A stretch of 64,000 bases of DNA from Sphingomonas citri (lineage in GTDB: Bacteria > Pseudomonadota > Alphaproteobacteria > Sphingomonadales > Sphingomonadaceae). A program made the translations under genes and the position numbers. The stretch lies in the NCBI RefSeq assembly GCF_019429485.1, contig NZ_JAHXZN010000009.1, positions 1-64,000 of the forward strand, given 5' to 3'. The notes under the pieces are model-generated. The model made no database searches, was not told the DNA's origin, and saw nothing but the letters and a program-made list of their open reading frames with translations. This document shows, piece after piece, positions 35,882 through 45,477 of the stretch (position 1 is the first letter of the stretch; each line of letters starts with the position of its first letter).

Positions 35882-36517
35882 ATGTTGAAGATCGATCTAT
35901 ATACCGACGTCTCATGCCCTTGGTGCATTTTGGGCATGTATCGCCTTGATAAGGTCTTGGCCGAACGGTTCTCCGAACTAAAGGTTGATATCGAACATCA
36001 CCCGGTGCTGCTGATGCCGGATGCGCCGGCAGCGGGGGTTCACATCCCAGATATGCTTCGCTCACGCTATGGTGTGACCGATCCCCGGCAAGCGTTTGCA
36101 AGACCCGAGATGGAGGCCCGCGCGTCCGGCTTGGGCCTCGACCTAAGCCGGCAACCCTGGGCCTATCCTACACAACCCGCGCACGCGCTCATCTCGGCAG
36201 CTCGCGAGCGTGGCACGCAACACAAGCTCGCGGTTGCCATCAGCAACGCCTACTTCCTCGAGGCGAAAAACACCTCCGATCCCGATATCCTCGCGGAAAT
36301 CGGTGCAGCCAACGGCTTCGATCGCGATGAGGCGCGAGCAATTGCCCTCAATCAAATCGAGCACCACCGTGTCGAGCAGGAATCTGCGGAAGCCAGTCGA
36401 AAGGGCGTGCGTTCCGTGCCCCACTTCATCTTCGATGATCGATTGGCGATCAACGGTGGCCGCAGCGAGGATGAAATCGAGCGCGCCATACGACAAGGAT
36501 TGGAGGGCAAACCTTAG
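35882..36517 (+). CDS. DsbA/FrnE-type thioredoxin-fold oxidoreductase
   Basis: A 211-residue cytoplasmic protein (no signal peptide) with a thioredoxin fold and a helical insertion. The active site is C12-P-W-C15 (DVSCPWCILG) and the cis-Pro loop is GVRSVPHFIFDD. This matches the FrnE/2-hydroxychromene-2-carboxylate isomerase-like group. It likely carries out thiol-disulphide exchange. Pairing with an SDR protein under an HxlR regulator suggests an electrophile or redox-stress unit; that is inference. Confidence 0.85.
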   Translation: MLKIDLYTDVSCPWCILGMYRLDKVLAERFSELKVDIEHHPVLLMPDAPAAGVHIPDMLRSRYGVTDPRQAFARPEMEARASGLGLDLSRQPWAYPTQPAHALISAARERGTQHKLAVAISNAYFLEAKNTSDPDILAEIGAANGFDRDEARAIALNQIEHHRVEQESAEASRKGVRSVPHFIFDDRLAINGGRSEDEIERAIRQGLEGKP

Positions 36518-36636
36518 CTTGGGCTTGTCCGATTAGGATCGAATTTCGGGAAAGCTAAGGGCTTCCTGAAATCGCAGCAACAGCATTAAATGGGAATACG
36601 ATGCTGCCGGTTAGCCACGTCGACCGGCGCTGGTGA

Positions 36637-36666
36637 GTGTCACAACCGTTCGGGCCTGTTGAAAAA
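36637..36666 (+). repeat. IS1182-like terminal repeat, left copy
   Basis: This 30-base sequence begins GTGTCACAACCG and ends TGTTGAAAAA. The reverse complement of 44081-44110 matches it at about 26 of 30 positions without gaps. It lies 55 bases before the transposase start codon region, where a left terminus is expected. Confidence 0.7.
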
Positions 36667-36721
36667 TGCCGGACATGCCGGGTTGCTCCTTCGTTTCACC
36701 CCTACCGTGAGGAGCGCCGCT

Positions 36722-38155
36722 ATGATGGGACCAGCGTGTCGCAGTGGGCGGGGAGGGGCGTCCAGCCGCACCATAGAAGCCTTGTTGCCCGCCGACCACC
36801 TCTTGCGCCGCATCGACCGGTGTCTCGACACGTCCGAATCTAGGGAAGCGTTGGCCGGTCATTACAGCACTCGAGGGCGGCCATCGATCGACCCCGAACT
36901 GCTCATCCGCATGACCCTGATCGGCCGCATTTACGCGATCACATCCGAGCGGCGCCTGTGTGAGGAACTGCGCTACAATCTTGCCTATCGCTGGTTCTGC
37001 CGTCTCACGCCGGGAGATAAAGTCCCGCACCACTCGACCTTCAGCAAGAACCGGCATGGTCGCTTTCGCGATGCCGGCGTCTTCCGGCAGCTGTTCGAGG
37101 CCACGGTGCGCCGCTGCATCGGGGAGGGTCTGATCGGAGGCAAGGACGCCGCGATCGACGCCTCGTTCATTGAGGCCGATGCGTGCTGGCAGCGCAAGAC
37201 CGTGCCCGGCTATTTGCCCTATGTAGCGAACGCCGGTCGTCCCGTCCGGGAGTGGCTGAGCGATCAGGGCAGTGTCAGCACGAAGCCCGGCGGGTCGAAG
37301 GATTTCGAAGGCGTCTCGCGAACCGATCCCGCCGCAGCCTGGTCGGCGCGCCCGGGGCGCGCGCGGTTCGGCTATGCGCTGAATGCGCTGGTCGACACGC
37401 CGAGCGGCGTGGCGCTCGACGTCGAGGCGACGCCGGCTCGCTTTGCCGAGGAGGTCGATGCCGGCCGGGTCATGCTCGAGCGAGCCGCCGATCGCTTTGA
37501 CTACCGCCCCAAACGGGTCGCTGCCGACAAGGCCTACGGCAGCGCCGGCTTCCTTGGCTTCGTGCGAGATCAGGGCGCGATCCCGCACATCCCGGTAATC
37601 GACCGCACGCAGCAGACGAAGGGCAAGCTGCCGCGAACGGCATTCAGCTATGACCGTGACACCGACAGCTTCACTTGTCCGATCGGCAAGACGATCCGGC
37701 ACTAAACCTTCCATCTGCCTACTGGCGTACACCGCTATGCTGCCGATGCACGGGACTGCGAAGGCTGCGTGCTTCGGAAGACATGCACCAAGGCGCGACG
37801 TCGCACGCTGGTTCGTCTCGACAATGAGGACGCCCGGGATCTCGCCAGAGCCGAGCTGGAAACCGGGCTCTTCAAGCGATCCATGCGGTTGCGGCGCGGG
37901 GTAGAGCGGTTCTACGCCGACGCCAAAGGCAAGCATGGCATGCGGCGGCTTCACCTGCGCGGCATTCGGGGAGCGGAGGAAGAGTTCCTGATCGGCGCGG
38001 CGGTGATGAACCTGATGATCCTGGCACGACCACAGCGCCTGACCGGCAAGCCTAGGCGAGGCAGGTGCGTTCCCGCAGCGTTGACCCCGGCGGCCATATC
38101 GGCCCGGTCGATCGAGCATGACGTGATCGTATCGCCACCGCGACAATATGCCTGA
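36722..38155 (+). pseudogene. IS1182-type transposase broken by an in-frame stop
   Basis: One frame encodes a transposase of ~477 residues interrupted by TAA at 37703-37705. The first part (327 residues) has the IS1182 N-terminus (RTIEALLPADHLLRRID, RGRPSIDPELLIRM), GGKDAAIDASFIEAD and RVAADKAYGSAGF. After the stop the same frame continues with FHLPTGVHRYAADARDC, the Cys cluster CEGCVLRKTC, and RRGVERFYADAKGKHGMRR with the last catalytic Glu. The final acidic residue is lost from the truncated product, so it should be inactive. GAGGAGCG precedes the ATG. Confidence 0.85.
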
Positions 38156-38178
38156 TCGCTGACGGGCTTCGCGCACGG

Positions 38179-38823
38179 TCACGCGGCGCGCACTCGTTCT
38201 TTGCGGTACGGCACACCGTCGATCAGTGCTTGGCCCGGCGCCTTGGGCGTGCCGTCACCATTCACGTACATATAGAGCGTCGTGGTCGTCATGCCGAGGC
38301 GGCGAGCGACGTCGGCAGCGACTGCGTTGCGATCGGACATCGCAGCCATCGCCATCGCAAGGGTAGCCTTGTCCATCTTGCGCGGCCGCCCGCCCATACG
38401 TCCCCGCGCGCGTGCCGCGGCAAGTCCTGCCTGTGTCCGCTCGGCGATGAGCTCGCGCTCGAACTCGGCGAACGCTGCGAAGATGCCAAAGGCGAGGCGG
38501 CCGTTGGCGGTCGTGGTGTCGATCTGCGCGCCGGCGCCCGCCAGCACCTTCAGCCCGATGCCGCGTTCGCGCAGCGCCTCGGCCGTGATGACTAGATGGC
38601 GGAGGTCGCGCCCAAGACGATCGAGCTTCCAAAGGACAAGTGTGTCACCGGGTTGCAATGCCTTGAGGCAAGCGGTCAGGCCGGGGCGGGCGTCGTGCCG
38701 ACCTGACGCGAGGTCTTCATATATCCGCGAGGGATCGACGCCGGCAGCGAGCAACGCATCGCGCTGAGGTGCCAGCGTCTGCGAGCCGTCAGCCTTGGAC
38801 ACCCTCACATATCCGATGAGCAT
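38179..38823 (-). CDS. Serine recombinase (resolvase/invertase family)
   Basis: A 214-residue protein. The catalytic domain starts MLIGYVRVSKADG with nucleophile Ser9. The conserved Arg residues appear in DLASGRHDARPGL and WKLDRLGRDLRHL. The long E-helix follows (FAAFAEFERELIAERTQAGLAAARARGR). A C-terminal helix-turn-helix (VAADVARRLGMTTTTLYMYV) binds DNA. It is the size of Tn3-type resolvases. It points leftward toward the broken transposase; the DNA upstream carries a TTTCCCGAAA module that may be its resolution site. Confidence 0.92.
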   Translation of the reverse strand: MLIGYVRVSKADGSQTLAPQRDALLAAGVDPSRIYEDLASGRHDARPGLTACLKALQPGDTLVLWKLDRLGRDLRHLVITAEALRERGIGLKVLAGAGAQIDTTTANGRLAFGIFAAFAEFERELIAERTQAGLAAARARGRMGGRPRKMDKATLAMAMAAMSDRNAVAADVARRLGMTTTTLYMYVNGDGTPKAPGQALIDGVPYRKERVRAA

Positions 38824-39229
38824 TGTTACCCCGCCAGAAAAGACATCCGACCCCCTGCAATGTGCCGGTGGTTTCCGCAACGGGTTTTCCGATTGCCGGA
38901 ATGCGCTGAGGAGGCAAAATCCTCGGTCGCCAGAAAACCGGTCGTTTTTCTTGCGGACGCGACCGAAGGGCCGCCCCGTTTTTCCGTGTACAATGGCCAG
39001 TTTTGGGAAACGGCAATCGGGAACAGATTTTGGGAGACGGCCCCGGTCTTGCCATCGATCGTGCGGATCTCCCTCTGAACGGCCCGACGCTCGTCCAATT
39101 GGGAACGCCCGATCTTGCACCTGCCACAGCCGATCAGGGTCGTTTGACTGGCTTAACCATGATTACCATACCCCCTCTAAAACCGCTGCCTTATCGCCTT
39201 CTTCTCCACCGTCGTCCTCGCTGCTACGG
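38824..39229. other. Intergenic 406 bases upstream of the recombinase
   Basis: I see no gene. The only clear structure is the reverse-orientation TTTCCCGAAA module at 39002-39038. A related GTTTTCCGATTGCC sits near 38885. The stretch is long enough for a resolution site plus a promoter. Confidence 0.55.
39002..39038 (-). repeat. TTTCCCGAAA module, copy 3 (candidate recombinase site)
   Basis: Read on the minus strand: TCTCCCAAAATC, TGTTCCCGATTGCC, GTTTCCCAAAA. Order and spacing match the other three copies; the central TGTTCCCGATTGC is identical to the copies at 16605 and 61008. It lies ~180 bases upstream of the serine recombinase start. Confidence 0.65.
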
Positions 39230-41062
39230 TCATCTTCTGGTTGTTATCAATGAGTCCTGATCACAATGGGCGCCTCGATCAGCCGCCTGCTCGACCGGGC
39301 GCAAATATCGCCCGGCGAGCGCCTCAGCCGTCATGGGTCGTCCGTAGCGATAGCCTTGGGCCTCGTCGCAGCCGAGCGAGATCAGGACATCTTCCTGACC
39401 GCCGGACTCGACACCTTCGGCGATGACGGTCAGCCCAAGACTTCGCGCCATAGCGACCACGGCACCGACGATCGCAGCATCACCCGCTTTGCGGTCGATT
39501 TGCGCCACGAAGCTCCGATCGATCTTTAAGCGGGTCAGCGGGTATTTCTGAAGGAGGCTCAGCGACGCGAACCCTGTACCGAAATCGTCGAATGCCACTC
39601 CTACTCCTCTTGCCTTCAGCTTGCGCAGGGCTTTGGTCGACTGCGTGCTGTGGCGCAGTACCGTGGTCTCGGTAATTTCCAGCTCGAGCTGATGCGCTTG
39701 CAGATCGTGACGGGTGAGCGCCGAGGTGACCGTCTCGAACAGGCGATCTGAGCGAAGCTGCGCCGGGAAGAGGTTTACCCCCATCCTGACATTGCCGAGC
39801 CCGCGACGTTTCCACTCGGCTGCAGTTGAGCATGCCGAATCGATGATCCAGTCACCGACGCTTTCTGCAACCGTATTTTTCTCGAGAACGTCGATGAATG
39901 CATGAGGCTGCAGCAACCCGTGAACGGGGTGGCGCCAACGCAGCAGAGCCTCGACACCGACCAGATGCCCGTCAGCGAGCGACACTTGTGGCTGGTACCA
40001 AAGCTCGAATTCATGCCGGGCCAGAGCCGCTCGCAGTTCGACGCCGAGGCGCACCCGCTGTTCGGAGCGAGTTTGCATTGCTCGTGCGAAGAACGTTCTC
40101 GTCCCGCCGCCTTCGCCTTTCGCATTGTAAAGCGCGAGATCCGCACTCGATAGCAGCTGTCCGGCGCTAACGGCATCGTTCGGCGTCATGGCGATACCGA
40201 TGCTTGTCTCGACAAAGACCGATTGTCCTGCAAGTTCGAATGATGTTTGAAAGCTCGCGAAGATTCGTGCGGCAATTCGATCGAGCAAAATGGGGTCTGC
40301 GCAATCGGTGATAAGGATCGCGAACTCGTCACCGCCCAGCCGTGCGACGAAACCACCATCCCCTAAAGCATTGCAAAGCCGGGTAGCGACGGCAGCGAGG
40401 AGTTCGTCACCGATAGCGTGACCTAAGCTATCGTTGACGTGCTTGAATCCGTCCAAATCCAGCATCATCAGCGCGCACGGTGACGTGCCGATCGCGTCGG
40501 TCAGCCTCGCCTGCAGCGCGTTGCGATTGGGAAGTGACGTTAGCATGTCGCAATGGGCGAGATGCTCCAGGCGTCGTCGCGCTCGGCTCCGGTCCGTCAC
40601 GTCACGGATGAGAGCGCCAAACATCGGCTTTCCCGCCTCGAACCACATCGACAGGGATAGATCGATCGGAACCTCATGCCCGTCCGCGTGCAGAGCAAGG
40701 ATCTCGACAGCCTGTCGCGCAAGTCGGGCCCTTCCCGCTTTGACCGCCCGCGCGAGACCCGCATTATGCGCTGCGCGGTGCCTCTCGGGAATGATGATTG
40801 AAAGCGGCTTGCCGACAGCCTGCTCAGCCTCGTATCCGAACAGCTCTTCGGCGGCGGCGTTCCAGGAGATGATCAGGTTGTCGGATCCCGCACAGATCGC
40901 GGCAGTGGCTGAGTTCGAAAGCATTTGCGCGTAGCGGTTGTGGGCATCATGCTGACCTAGATTATCAATATTCTGATGCACCTTTAAACCTTCGATATCG
41001 CGGTCGTGGCTTCTGGCGACCTTGCTAGCACGGATTACCTTAACTAATTGCTTCTCCGGCAC
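39230..41062 (-). CDS. PAS-GGDEF-EAL cyclic-di-GMP signalling protein
   Basis: A 610-residue soluble protein. A PAS domain (residues ~45-155, ICAGSDNLIISWNAAAEELFGYEAE) is followed by a GGDEF domain with intact ARLGGDEFAIL (~residue 245) and an EAL domain with GVEALLRW, FDDFGTGFASL, LKIDRSFV and GYRYGRPM. The catalytic motifs of both the cyclase and the phosphodiesterase are preserved, so it could make or break c-di-GMP depending on the PAS signal. It has no membrane segment. It lies inside the block with IS1182-like ends, beside a hybrid kinase on the same strand. Confidence 0.9.
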   Translation of the reverse strand: MPEKQLVKVIRASKVARSHDRDIEGLKVHQNIDNLGQHDAHNRYAQMLSNSATAAICAGSDNLIISWNAAAEELFGYEAEQAVGKPLSIIIPERHRAAHNAGLARAVKAGRARLARQAVEILALHADGHEVPIDLSLSMWFEAGKPMFGALIRDVTDRSRARRRLEHLAHCDMLTSLPNRNALQARLTDAIGTSPCALMMLDLDGFKHVNDSLGHAIGDELLAAVATRLCNALGDGGFVARLGGDEFAILITDCADPILLDRIAARIFASFQTSFELAGQSVFVETSIGIAMTPNDAVSAGQLLSSADLALYNAKGEGGGTRTFFARAMQTRSEQRVRLGVELRAALARHEFELWYQPQVSLADGHLVGVEALLRWRHPVHGLLQPHAFIDVLEKNTVAESVGDWIIDSACSTAAEWKRRGLGNVRMGVNLFPAQLRSDRLFETVTSALTRHDLQAHQLELEITETTVLRHSTQSTKALRKLKARGVGVAFDDFGTGFASLSLLQKYPLTRLKIDRSFVAQIDRKAGDAAIVGAVVAMARSLGLTVIAEGVESGGQEDVLISLGCDEAQGYRYGRPMTAEALAGRYLRPVEQAADRGAHCDQDSLITTRR

Positions 41063-41217
41063 TTAGCCGTTACTCACCGCGCCGGCGGTCTCCGACTTCT
41101 CTGGCTCGCTTGTCGCTACGTCGCAGCTGTTGTCGATTTATACGAATGATCCGGCTTCCGCCGCATCACGTGTTACGATATCTCTGTTGCGGGCCCCGTA
41201 GGAATCACATGGCGGCG

Positions 41218-43953
41218 TTACGCTTCGCGGTTCGAGATCGTAATCCGAGCAAGGCATGCCGCGAGTTCCGCGCTCCTGAACGGCTTCGTGAGGCGCGCTA
41301 GTCCGGGTGATAAGTCTTCCACATCCGCATAGCCGGATACGATAAGGACCGGCAGATCCGGCAAGGCGGTTCGCAACGTCTGGGCGAGCTCCACCCCGCT
41401 CATGCCGGACATGAGATGGTCGGTGACGAGCAGATCGGGGACGGTGCCCTGCGCAACCAACGCCAGCCCTGCCTCTCCAGATTCTGCCTCCAGCACCTCG
41501 TATCCGAGTTCCTCGAGCATATCTGCCGTGCTCGCGCGAACGACTTCTTCGTCATCGACCAGCAGCACCAAGCCTCGATCGACGCTCGTCGGCGTCGAAT
41601 TGGACGGCGCAATGTCGCCTTCGGGGATCGTGGCGCTGATCGGCAGCCACAACTCGACGTTAGTGCCGACACCTTCCCGGCTGCTGAGGGTTAAGGCGCC
41701 CCCAAGCTGCGCGGCGAGCCCATGCGCCATCGAAAGGCCCAAGCCCGTCCCCTTGCCGATGCCTTTGGTTGAGAAGAACGGTTCAACGGCGCGGGCGATG
41801 GTCGCCTCGTCCATGCCCATCCCGGTATCGGCTACCGAAAGGCGGATGTAGTGACCACGCTTGAGAGCGCCGCGGGGCACGCGTACGCTCTCGCGCGTGG
41901 CACTGATCCGAAGCGTTCCCCCTTGCGGCATGGCGTCGCGCGCATTCACGCCGAGGTTCAGCAACGCCATTTCAAGCTGATTGGCGTCTGCTCTGGCAGG
42001 CGGCAGATCATCGGCCACCTCCACGACGACGTGGACCTGAGGCCCGGTTGTGCTGGCGAGCAGATCGGCCATGCCCTCTACCAGTCCGGCGATATTTACC
42101 GCAGCCGGTTGCAGTGGCTGCCGGCGTGCAAAGGCGAGTAGGCGCTGCACCAGGACCTTGGCACGATCGGCCGACTGGATCGCCCCTTCGATGAGACGTT
42201 GTTCGCGTTCGCCGCCCACGCCCTTGCGCTGGAGCAGATCGAGCGATCCGACGATCGGCGTCAGCAGATTGTTGAAGTCGTGCGCGACCCCACCGGTCAG
42301 CTGGCCCATCGCTTCCATTTTCTGGCTCTGCCGCAAGGCTTCCTGCGCCTGCATCAGTTCCTGGGCCGCCTCGCGTTCCGTCGTGACGTCTCGCCCAACG
42401 GCGTAGAACACGTCGCCCTCGGGCACGAGGGTCCAGGAAATCCACCGCCAGCTGCCATCGGCATGCGCAAGCCGGTCCTCGAACCGTTCAATCTTTTCGC
42501 CGCGTTGCAGGCTTTCCATCACGGCTTGCACGGCCTGGTGATCGTCTGGATGGACCTGTTCGCGGAATGACATAGCCAACAACGTTGCGGCATCGCGCCC
42601 GAGTGTCGTTTCCCAAGCGGGATTGATCGCCTTCAGGAACCCGTCAAAGCCCATGATCGCCAACAGGTCGGGGCTCATTTCCCAGACCCGGTTGCGTTCC
42701 GCGGTCTGCTGCGCGACCTCATGCTCCAGTTGTTCGTTCAACTGCTGCAAGCGGATCTCCACCGCCTTGCGGACGGTGATGTCGATCGCGGTGCCGATCA
42801 CCCGGTAGCAGTGACCCTGCGCATCGAAGAGGCCGCGACCCTTGGCCGCGACCCAGCGAATAACGCCGTCCTCCTTGCCGATCGTGCGATATTCGACGTC
42901 GTACAAGGTGCGAAGATCGGGATCGCTGGCAGAGGCGTAGGCGCTGAGGGTCTTTTCGCGATCGTCGGGATGCAGGCCGTCGCGGTAATCGTCCAACGTT
43001 ACCGGCACGTCGGGCGAAATGCCGAACATGGCCTTGATGCTTGGTGGCCAGAACATGCGACCGGTGGACTGATCGACGTCCCACTGACCGATCTCCGCTA
43101 CCTCCAGCGCCAATCGCAATTGCTCTTCGCTGAGCGCCAGCCGCTCTTCCGCCTCGCGGCGTTCATGGATGTCGATGACCGAACCGATATAGCCAAGATA
43201 CTGGCCGTCATCCCCGAAGCGGGGACTCGCGGCATCGATCGCCCAGCGGTAGCCGCCGGAGACATGCTGCAGCCGATATTCCACACGGAAGGGTCGACGT
43301 TCCCTGTTCGCCGCCACAAAGGCGTCATGTGCTCGCGCGCGGTCATCCGGATGCGTCGCCTCGAGCCAGCCAAAGCCTTCGGCCTCGGCGGGCGTCTGAC
43401 CCGTGAAATCATACCATTGACGGTTCAGGTAGGTGCAGGAGCCGGACGGGTCCGTCACCCACATCATCACTGGCGCGTGATCCGCCATGTTGCGGAACCG
43501 GCTTTCGCTTTCTCGCAAGGCGGACTCACGCGCCTTTTCTTCGGTGAGGTCCCGGACTTCGATGATCGTTCCGATGGGACGGCCGTCATCGCCAATGATC
43601 GGGGAGGCGGTGAAGGCGACGGGGTAGAAATGCCCGTCCTTGTGAACGAACACCTCCTCGCCCTGCATGCGATCATGCTCGGGGAAAGCCCGATCTATCG
43701 GACACTCTTCCAATGGATAGTGGCTTCCATCCGGCCGCTGATGATGGACCACATCATGGAGGGGACGGTTTTGCGCTTCGTCGAACCGGTAGCCCGTCAA
43801 CGCCTCGGCCGCTGCATTCATGAAAATGCAGTGCTGGCGATCATCCATCAGAAAGATCGCCATCGTCGAGTTCGACACGATGGCGTTTAGTCGGCGCTCG
43901 ACGGAATTCACTGGTTCGGCCCTCCAGCCCAAGATTGCTCCGGCCAGAGCCAA
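41218..43953 (-). CDS. Multi-PAS hybrid histidine kinase with receiver
   Basis: A 911-residue soluble sensor. Four PAS/PAC units occupy about residues 15-530 (for example FLMDDRQHCIFMNAAAEALTGY, YLNRQWYDFTGQTPAEAEGFGW, GQWDVDQSTGRMFWPP, IMGFDGFLKAINPAWETTLG). The kinase follows: H-box GGVAHDFNNLL, N-box LLNLGVNARDAM, G-boxes VADTGMGMDEA and GKGTGLGLSM. A C-terminal receiver has VDDEE, phospho-acceptor Asp in LLVTDHLMSGMSG and the final LTKPF. The HDFNN type often responds to light, redox or small molecules through PAS. The partner regulator is not in the window. Confidence 0.92.
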   Translation of the reverse strand: MALAGAILGWRAEPVNSVERRLNAIVSNSTMAIFLMDDRQHCIFMNAAAEALTGYRFDEAQNRPLHDVVHHQRPDGSHYPLEECPIDRAFPEHDRMQGEEVFVHKDGHFYPVAFTASPIIGDDGRPIGTIIEVRDLTEEKARESALRESESRFRNMADHAPVMMWVTDPSGSCTYLNRQWYDFTGQTPAEAEGFGWLEATHPDDRARAHDAFVAANRERRPFRVEYRLQHVSGGYRWAIDAASPRFGDDGQYLGYIGSVIDIHERREAEERLALSEEQLRLALEVAEIGQWDVDQSTGRMFWPPSIKAMFGISPDVPVTLDDYRDGLHPDDREKTLSAYASASDPDLRTLYDVEYRTIGKEDGVIRWVAAKGRGLFDAQGHCYRVIGTAIDITVRKAVEIRLQQLNEQLEHEVAQQTAERNRVWEMSPDLLAIMGFDGFLKAINPAWETTLGRDAATLLAMSFREQVHPDDHQAVQAVMESLQRGEKIERFEDRLAHADGSWRWISWTLVPEGDVFYAVGRDVTTEREAAQELMQAQEALRQSQKMEAMGQLTGGVAHDFNNLLTPIVGSLDLLQRKGVGGEREQRLIEGAIQSADRAKVLVQRLLAFARRQPLQPAAVNIAGLVEGMADLLASTTGPQVHVVVEVADDLPPARADANQLEMALLNLGVNARDAMPQGGTLRISATRESVRVPRGALKRGHYIRLSVADTGMGMDEATIARAVEPFFSTKGIGKGTGLGLSMAHGLAAQLGGALTLSSREGVGTNVELWLPISATIPEGDIAPSNSTPTSVDRGLVLLVDDEEVVRASTADMLEELGYEVLEAESGEAGLALVAQGTVPDLLVTDHLMSGMSGVELAQTLRTALPDLPVLIVSGYADVEDLSPGLARLTKPFRSAELAACLARITISNREA

Positions 43954-44080
43954 TCATAACCCTCGCTAATTGAAGCGTATATCAGCGGATTGGACCAGTG
44001 ATGAGACTATCACTGCCTCGCCCCTGTCGGCTAGCTTCAAAACACCACTCCAGTGGCGAGGGGGTCAGCGTACGAGAGAC

Positions 44081-44110
44081 TTTTTCAACAGCCACGTTCG
44101 GTTGTGACAC
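44081..44110 (-). repeat. IS1182-like terminal repeat, inverted copy
   Basis: Read on the minus strand it begins GTGTCACAAC CG and ends TGTTGAAAAA, matching 36637-36666 at about 26 of 30 positions in the opposite orientation. It lies 24 bases from the copD stop codon. No transposase lies next to this end; the only IS1182-type gene is ~6 kb away. Confidence 0.7.
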
Positions 44111-44133
44111 CTCTCATGCGGCACAAGCGCCGG

Positions 44134-45063
44134 TCACATCCCCGAGGCGGGGGGTGCGAGTGTTCCAAGCCAGGCGACGAGTGCGAGGATCACAACGGCG
44201 CACCCTGTTTCGACGGCAAGGCTGCGACGGAGCTGTCTGATCGCGCCTTGATGATCGGATGTCGCAATTGACTGGCCGAATGCGGGCGTGAGGCAAAAGC
44301 GGTTTAGCGACGCCAGCCCCAGCATCACGCCGAACAGCGCGAGTTTTGCGAGAAGGAGGCGTCCATAGAGCGTCGTGACGAGGCTCGACAGGTTGCCGAT
44401 GCCGACCAGCAGCCACGCATTGACCAGCCCCGAGACGATGATCGTCGCGACGAAGATCGTCCCGGCCAATGAGAAGCCATCGAGAGCCCGATGCGTCAGC
44501 CTGAGATGGGCAGCGTCAACGCGGTGTGCGGGGCACGCTATCATCAGGCCAAGCGCCAGAAGTGCTCCGATCCACGCGCCTGCCGCCAGCAGATGGGTCG
44601 CGTCTGCCACCAGATGCACCCAACCGGTCACGGCATCGTCCATCGCACCGTGTCCGGTCCAGGCCAGCGTCGTCAGGGCAATGCCTGCCGCAACAGTCGC
44701 GGAGACGAGCGCGAGGGGACGTTTCGGTCCCCACCAGGCGACGAGGGAAGCATAGGCCAGCGCAACCATGCGCGCTTTCCAGGTCGTCCCGATCGAGGTG
44801 CCAGACAGGATCATCGAGATCGCATCATGGTCGATCGGCCAGGCAGGCGTTCCAGCCATCGCGGCAGCAAGCAGGGCCATGGCGACACACGACAGGATGA
44901 GGCCGGTTATTCCCAACCCGATCAGCCAGGCCCGCAGGGCGAACGCGTTGCCACGCTCGTCTCTCCGAAGCCCATAGAGGCTGAAAGCCGAAAGGCCGAA
45001 CAGTCCGCCCAGCGCCAGATAGAGGGCGAAACGGATCGCGATCAGCGGCCAGTCGGCTTCCAC
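44134..45063 (-). CDS. copD: Copper resistance membrane protein CopD
   Basis: A 309-residue inner-membrane protein with eight predicted helices. CopD-family features include GHGAMDDAVTGWVHLVADATHLLAAGAWIGAL, with His residues for copper or haem-like ligation, and SLAGTIFVATIIVSGLVNAWLL. It is thought to move copper from CopC across the inner membrane. Its start abuts the copC stop (one base apart), so they form an operon. The gene ends 24 bases before the IS1182-like repeat and appears complete. Confidence 0.9.
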   Translation of the reverse strand: MEADWPLIAIRFALYLALGGLFGLSAFSLYGLRRDERGNAFALRAWLIGLGITGLILSCVAMALLAAAMAGTPAWPIDHDAISMILSGTSIGTTWKARMVALAYASLVAWWGPKRPLALVSATVAAGIALTTLAWTGHGAMDDAVTGWVHLVADATHLLAAGAWIGALLALGLMIACPAHRVDAAHLRLTHRALDGFSLAGTIFVATIIVSGLVNAWLLVGIGNLSSLVTTLYGRLLLAKLALFGVMLGLASLNRFCLTPAFGQSIATSDHQGAIRQLRRSLAVETGCAVVILALVAWLGTLAPPASGM

Positions 45064-45435
45064 CTACTTCACCGCAAAGGCGATATTGCCAGTGACGCGA
45101 TGCGTGTCGGCCGAGACGACATGCCATGCGACGCTATAGCGACCCGCGGCGAGCGGCGCCCTGGGCGTGACGATGAGGGTACGGCCGTCCCCGCCGACCG
45201 TCGCCACTGCGGCGACCTTCATCGGCGCGTGTTCGGTGCCGCCATGCCCGGTCATAACGAGGTCGGCGCCCGAGAACTTCGGCATCAGCTTCTCGCTGAA
45301 TTGCAGCGTCACGCGCGCAGGCTTGGTGACGGTCGCGTTCGGCGCGGGCGAGGCGGACAGGAGCTTGGGATGAGCCTGGGCAACGCCGGCAATGCCGAGA
45401 AGGGCCAGGGCAGCAGGGAGGAAGACGCGACGCAT
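45064..45435 (-). CDS. copC: Periplasmic copper-binding protein CopC
   Basis: A 123-residue protein with a signal peptide (MRRVFLPAALALLGIAGVAQA). The mature protein begins HPKLLSASPAPNATV, giving the N-terminal Cu(II)-binding His of CopC. The cupredoxin-like barrel carries further ligands in MTGHGGTEHAPM and SADTHRVTG. It is a periplasmic copper carrier that works with CopD. GGAGTAGCC before the ATG sets the start. It is transcribed away from the sigma-factor module; the 120-base gap holds an inverted repeat (45478-45498). Confidence 0.92.
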   Translation of the reverse strand: MRRVFLPAALALLGIAGVAQAHPKLLSASPAPNATVTKPARVTLQFSEKLMPKFSGADLVMTGHGGTEHAPMKVAAVATVGGDGRTLIVTPRAPLAAGRYSVAWHVVSADTHRVTGNIAFAVK

Positions 45436-45477
45436 AGGGCTACTCCGTGGGGTTCGTGCCCTATTTACGCGGCCCGA

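Noticed and set aside
36611-38182. A 523-codon minus-strand frame across the IS1182-type gene
   Set aside because: It is the antisense of the broken transposase; the plus strand has family motifs on both sides of the stop.
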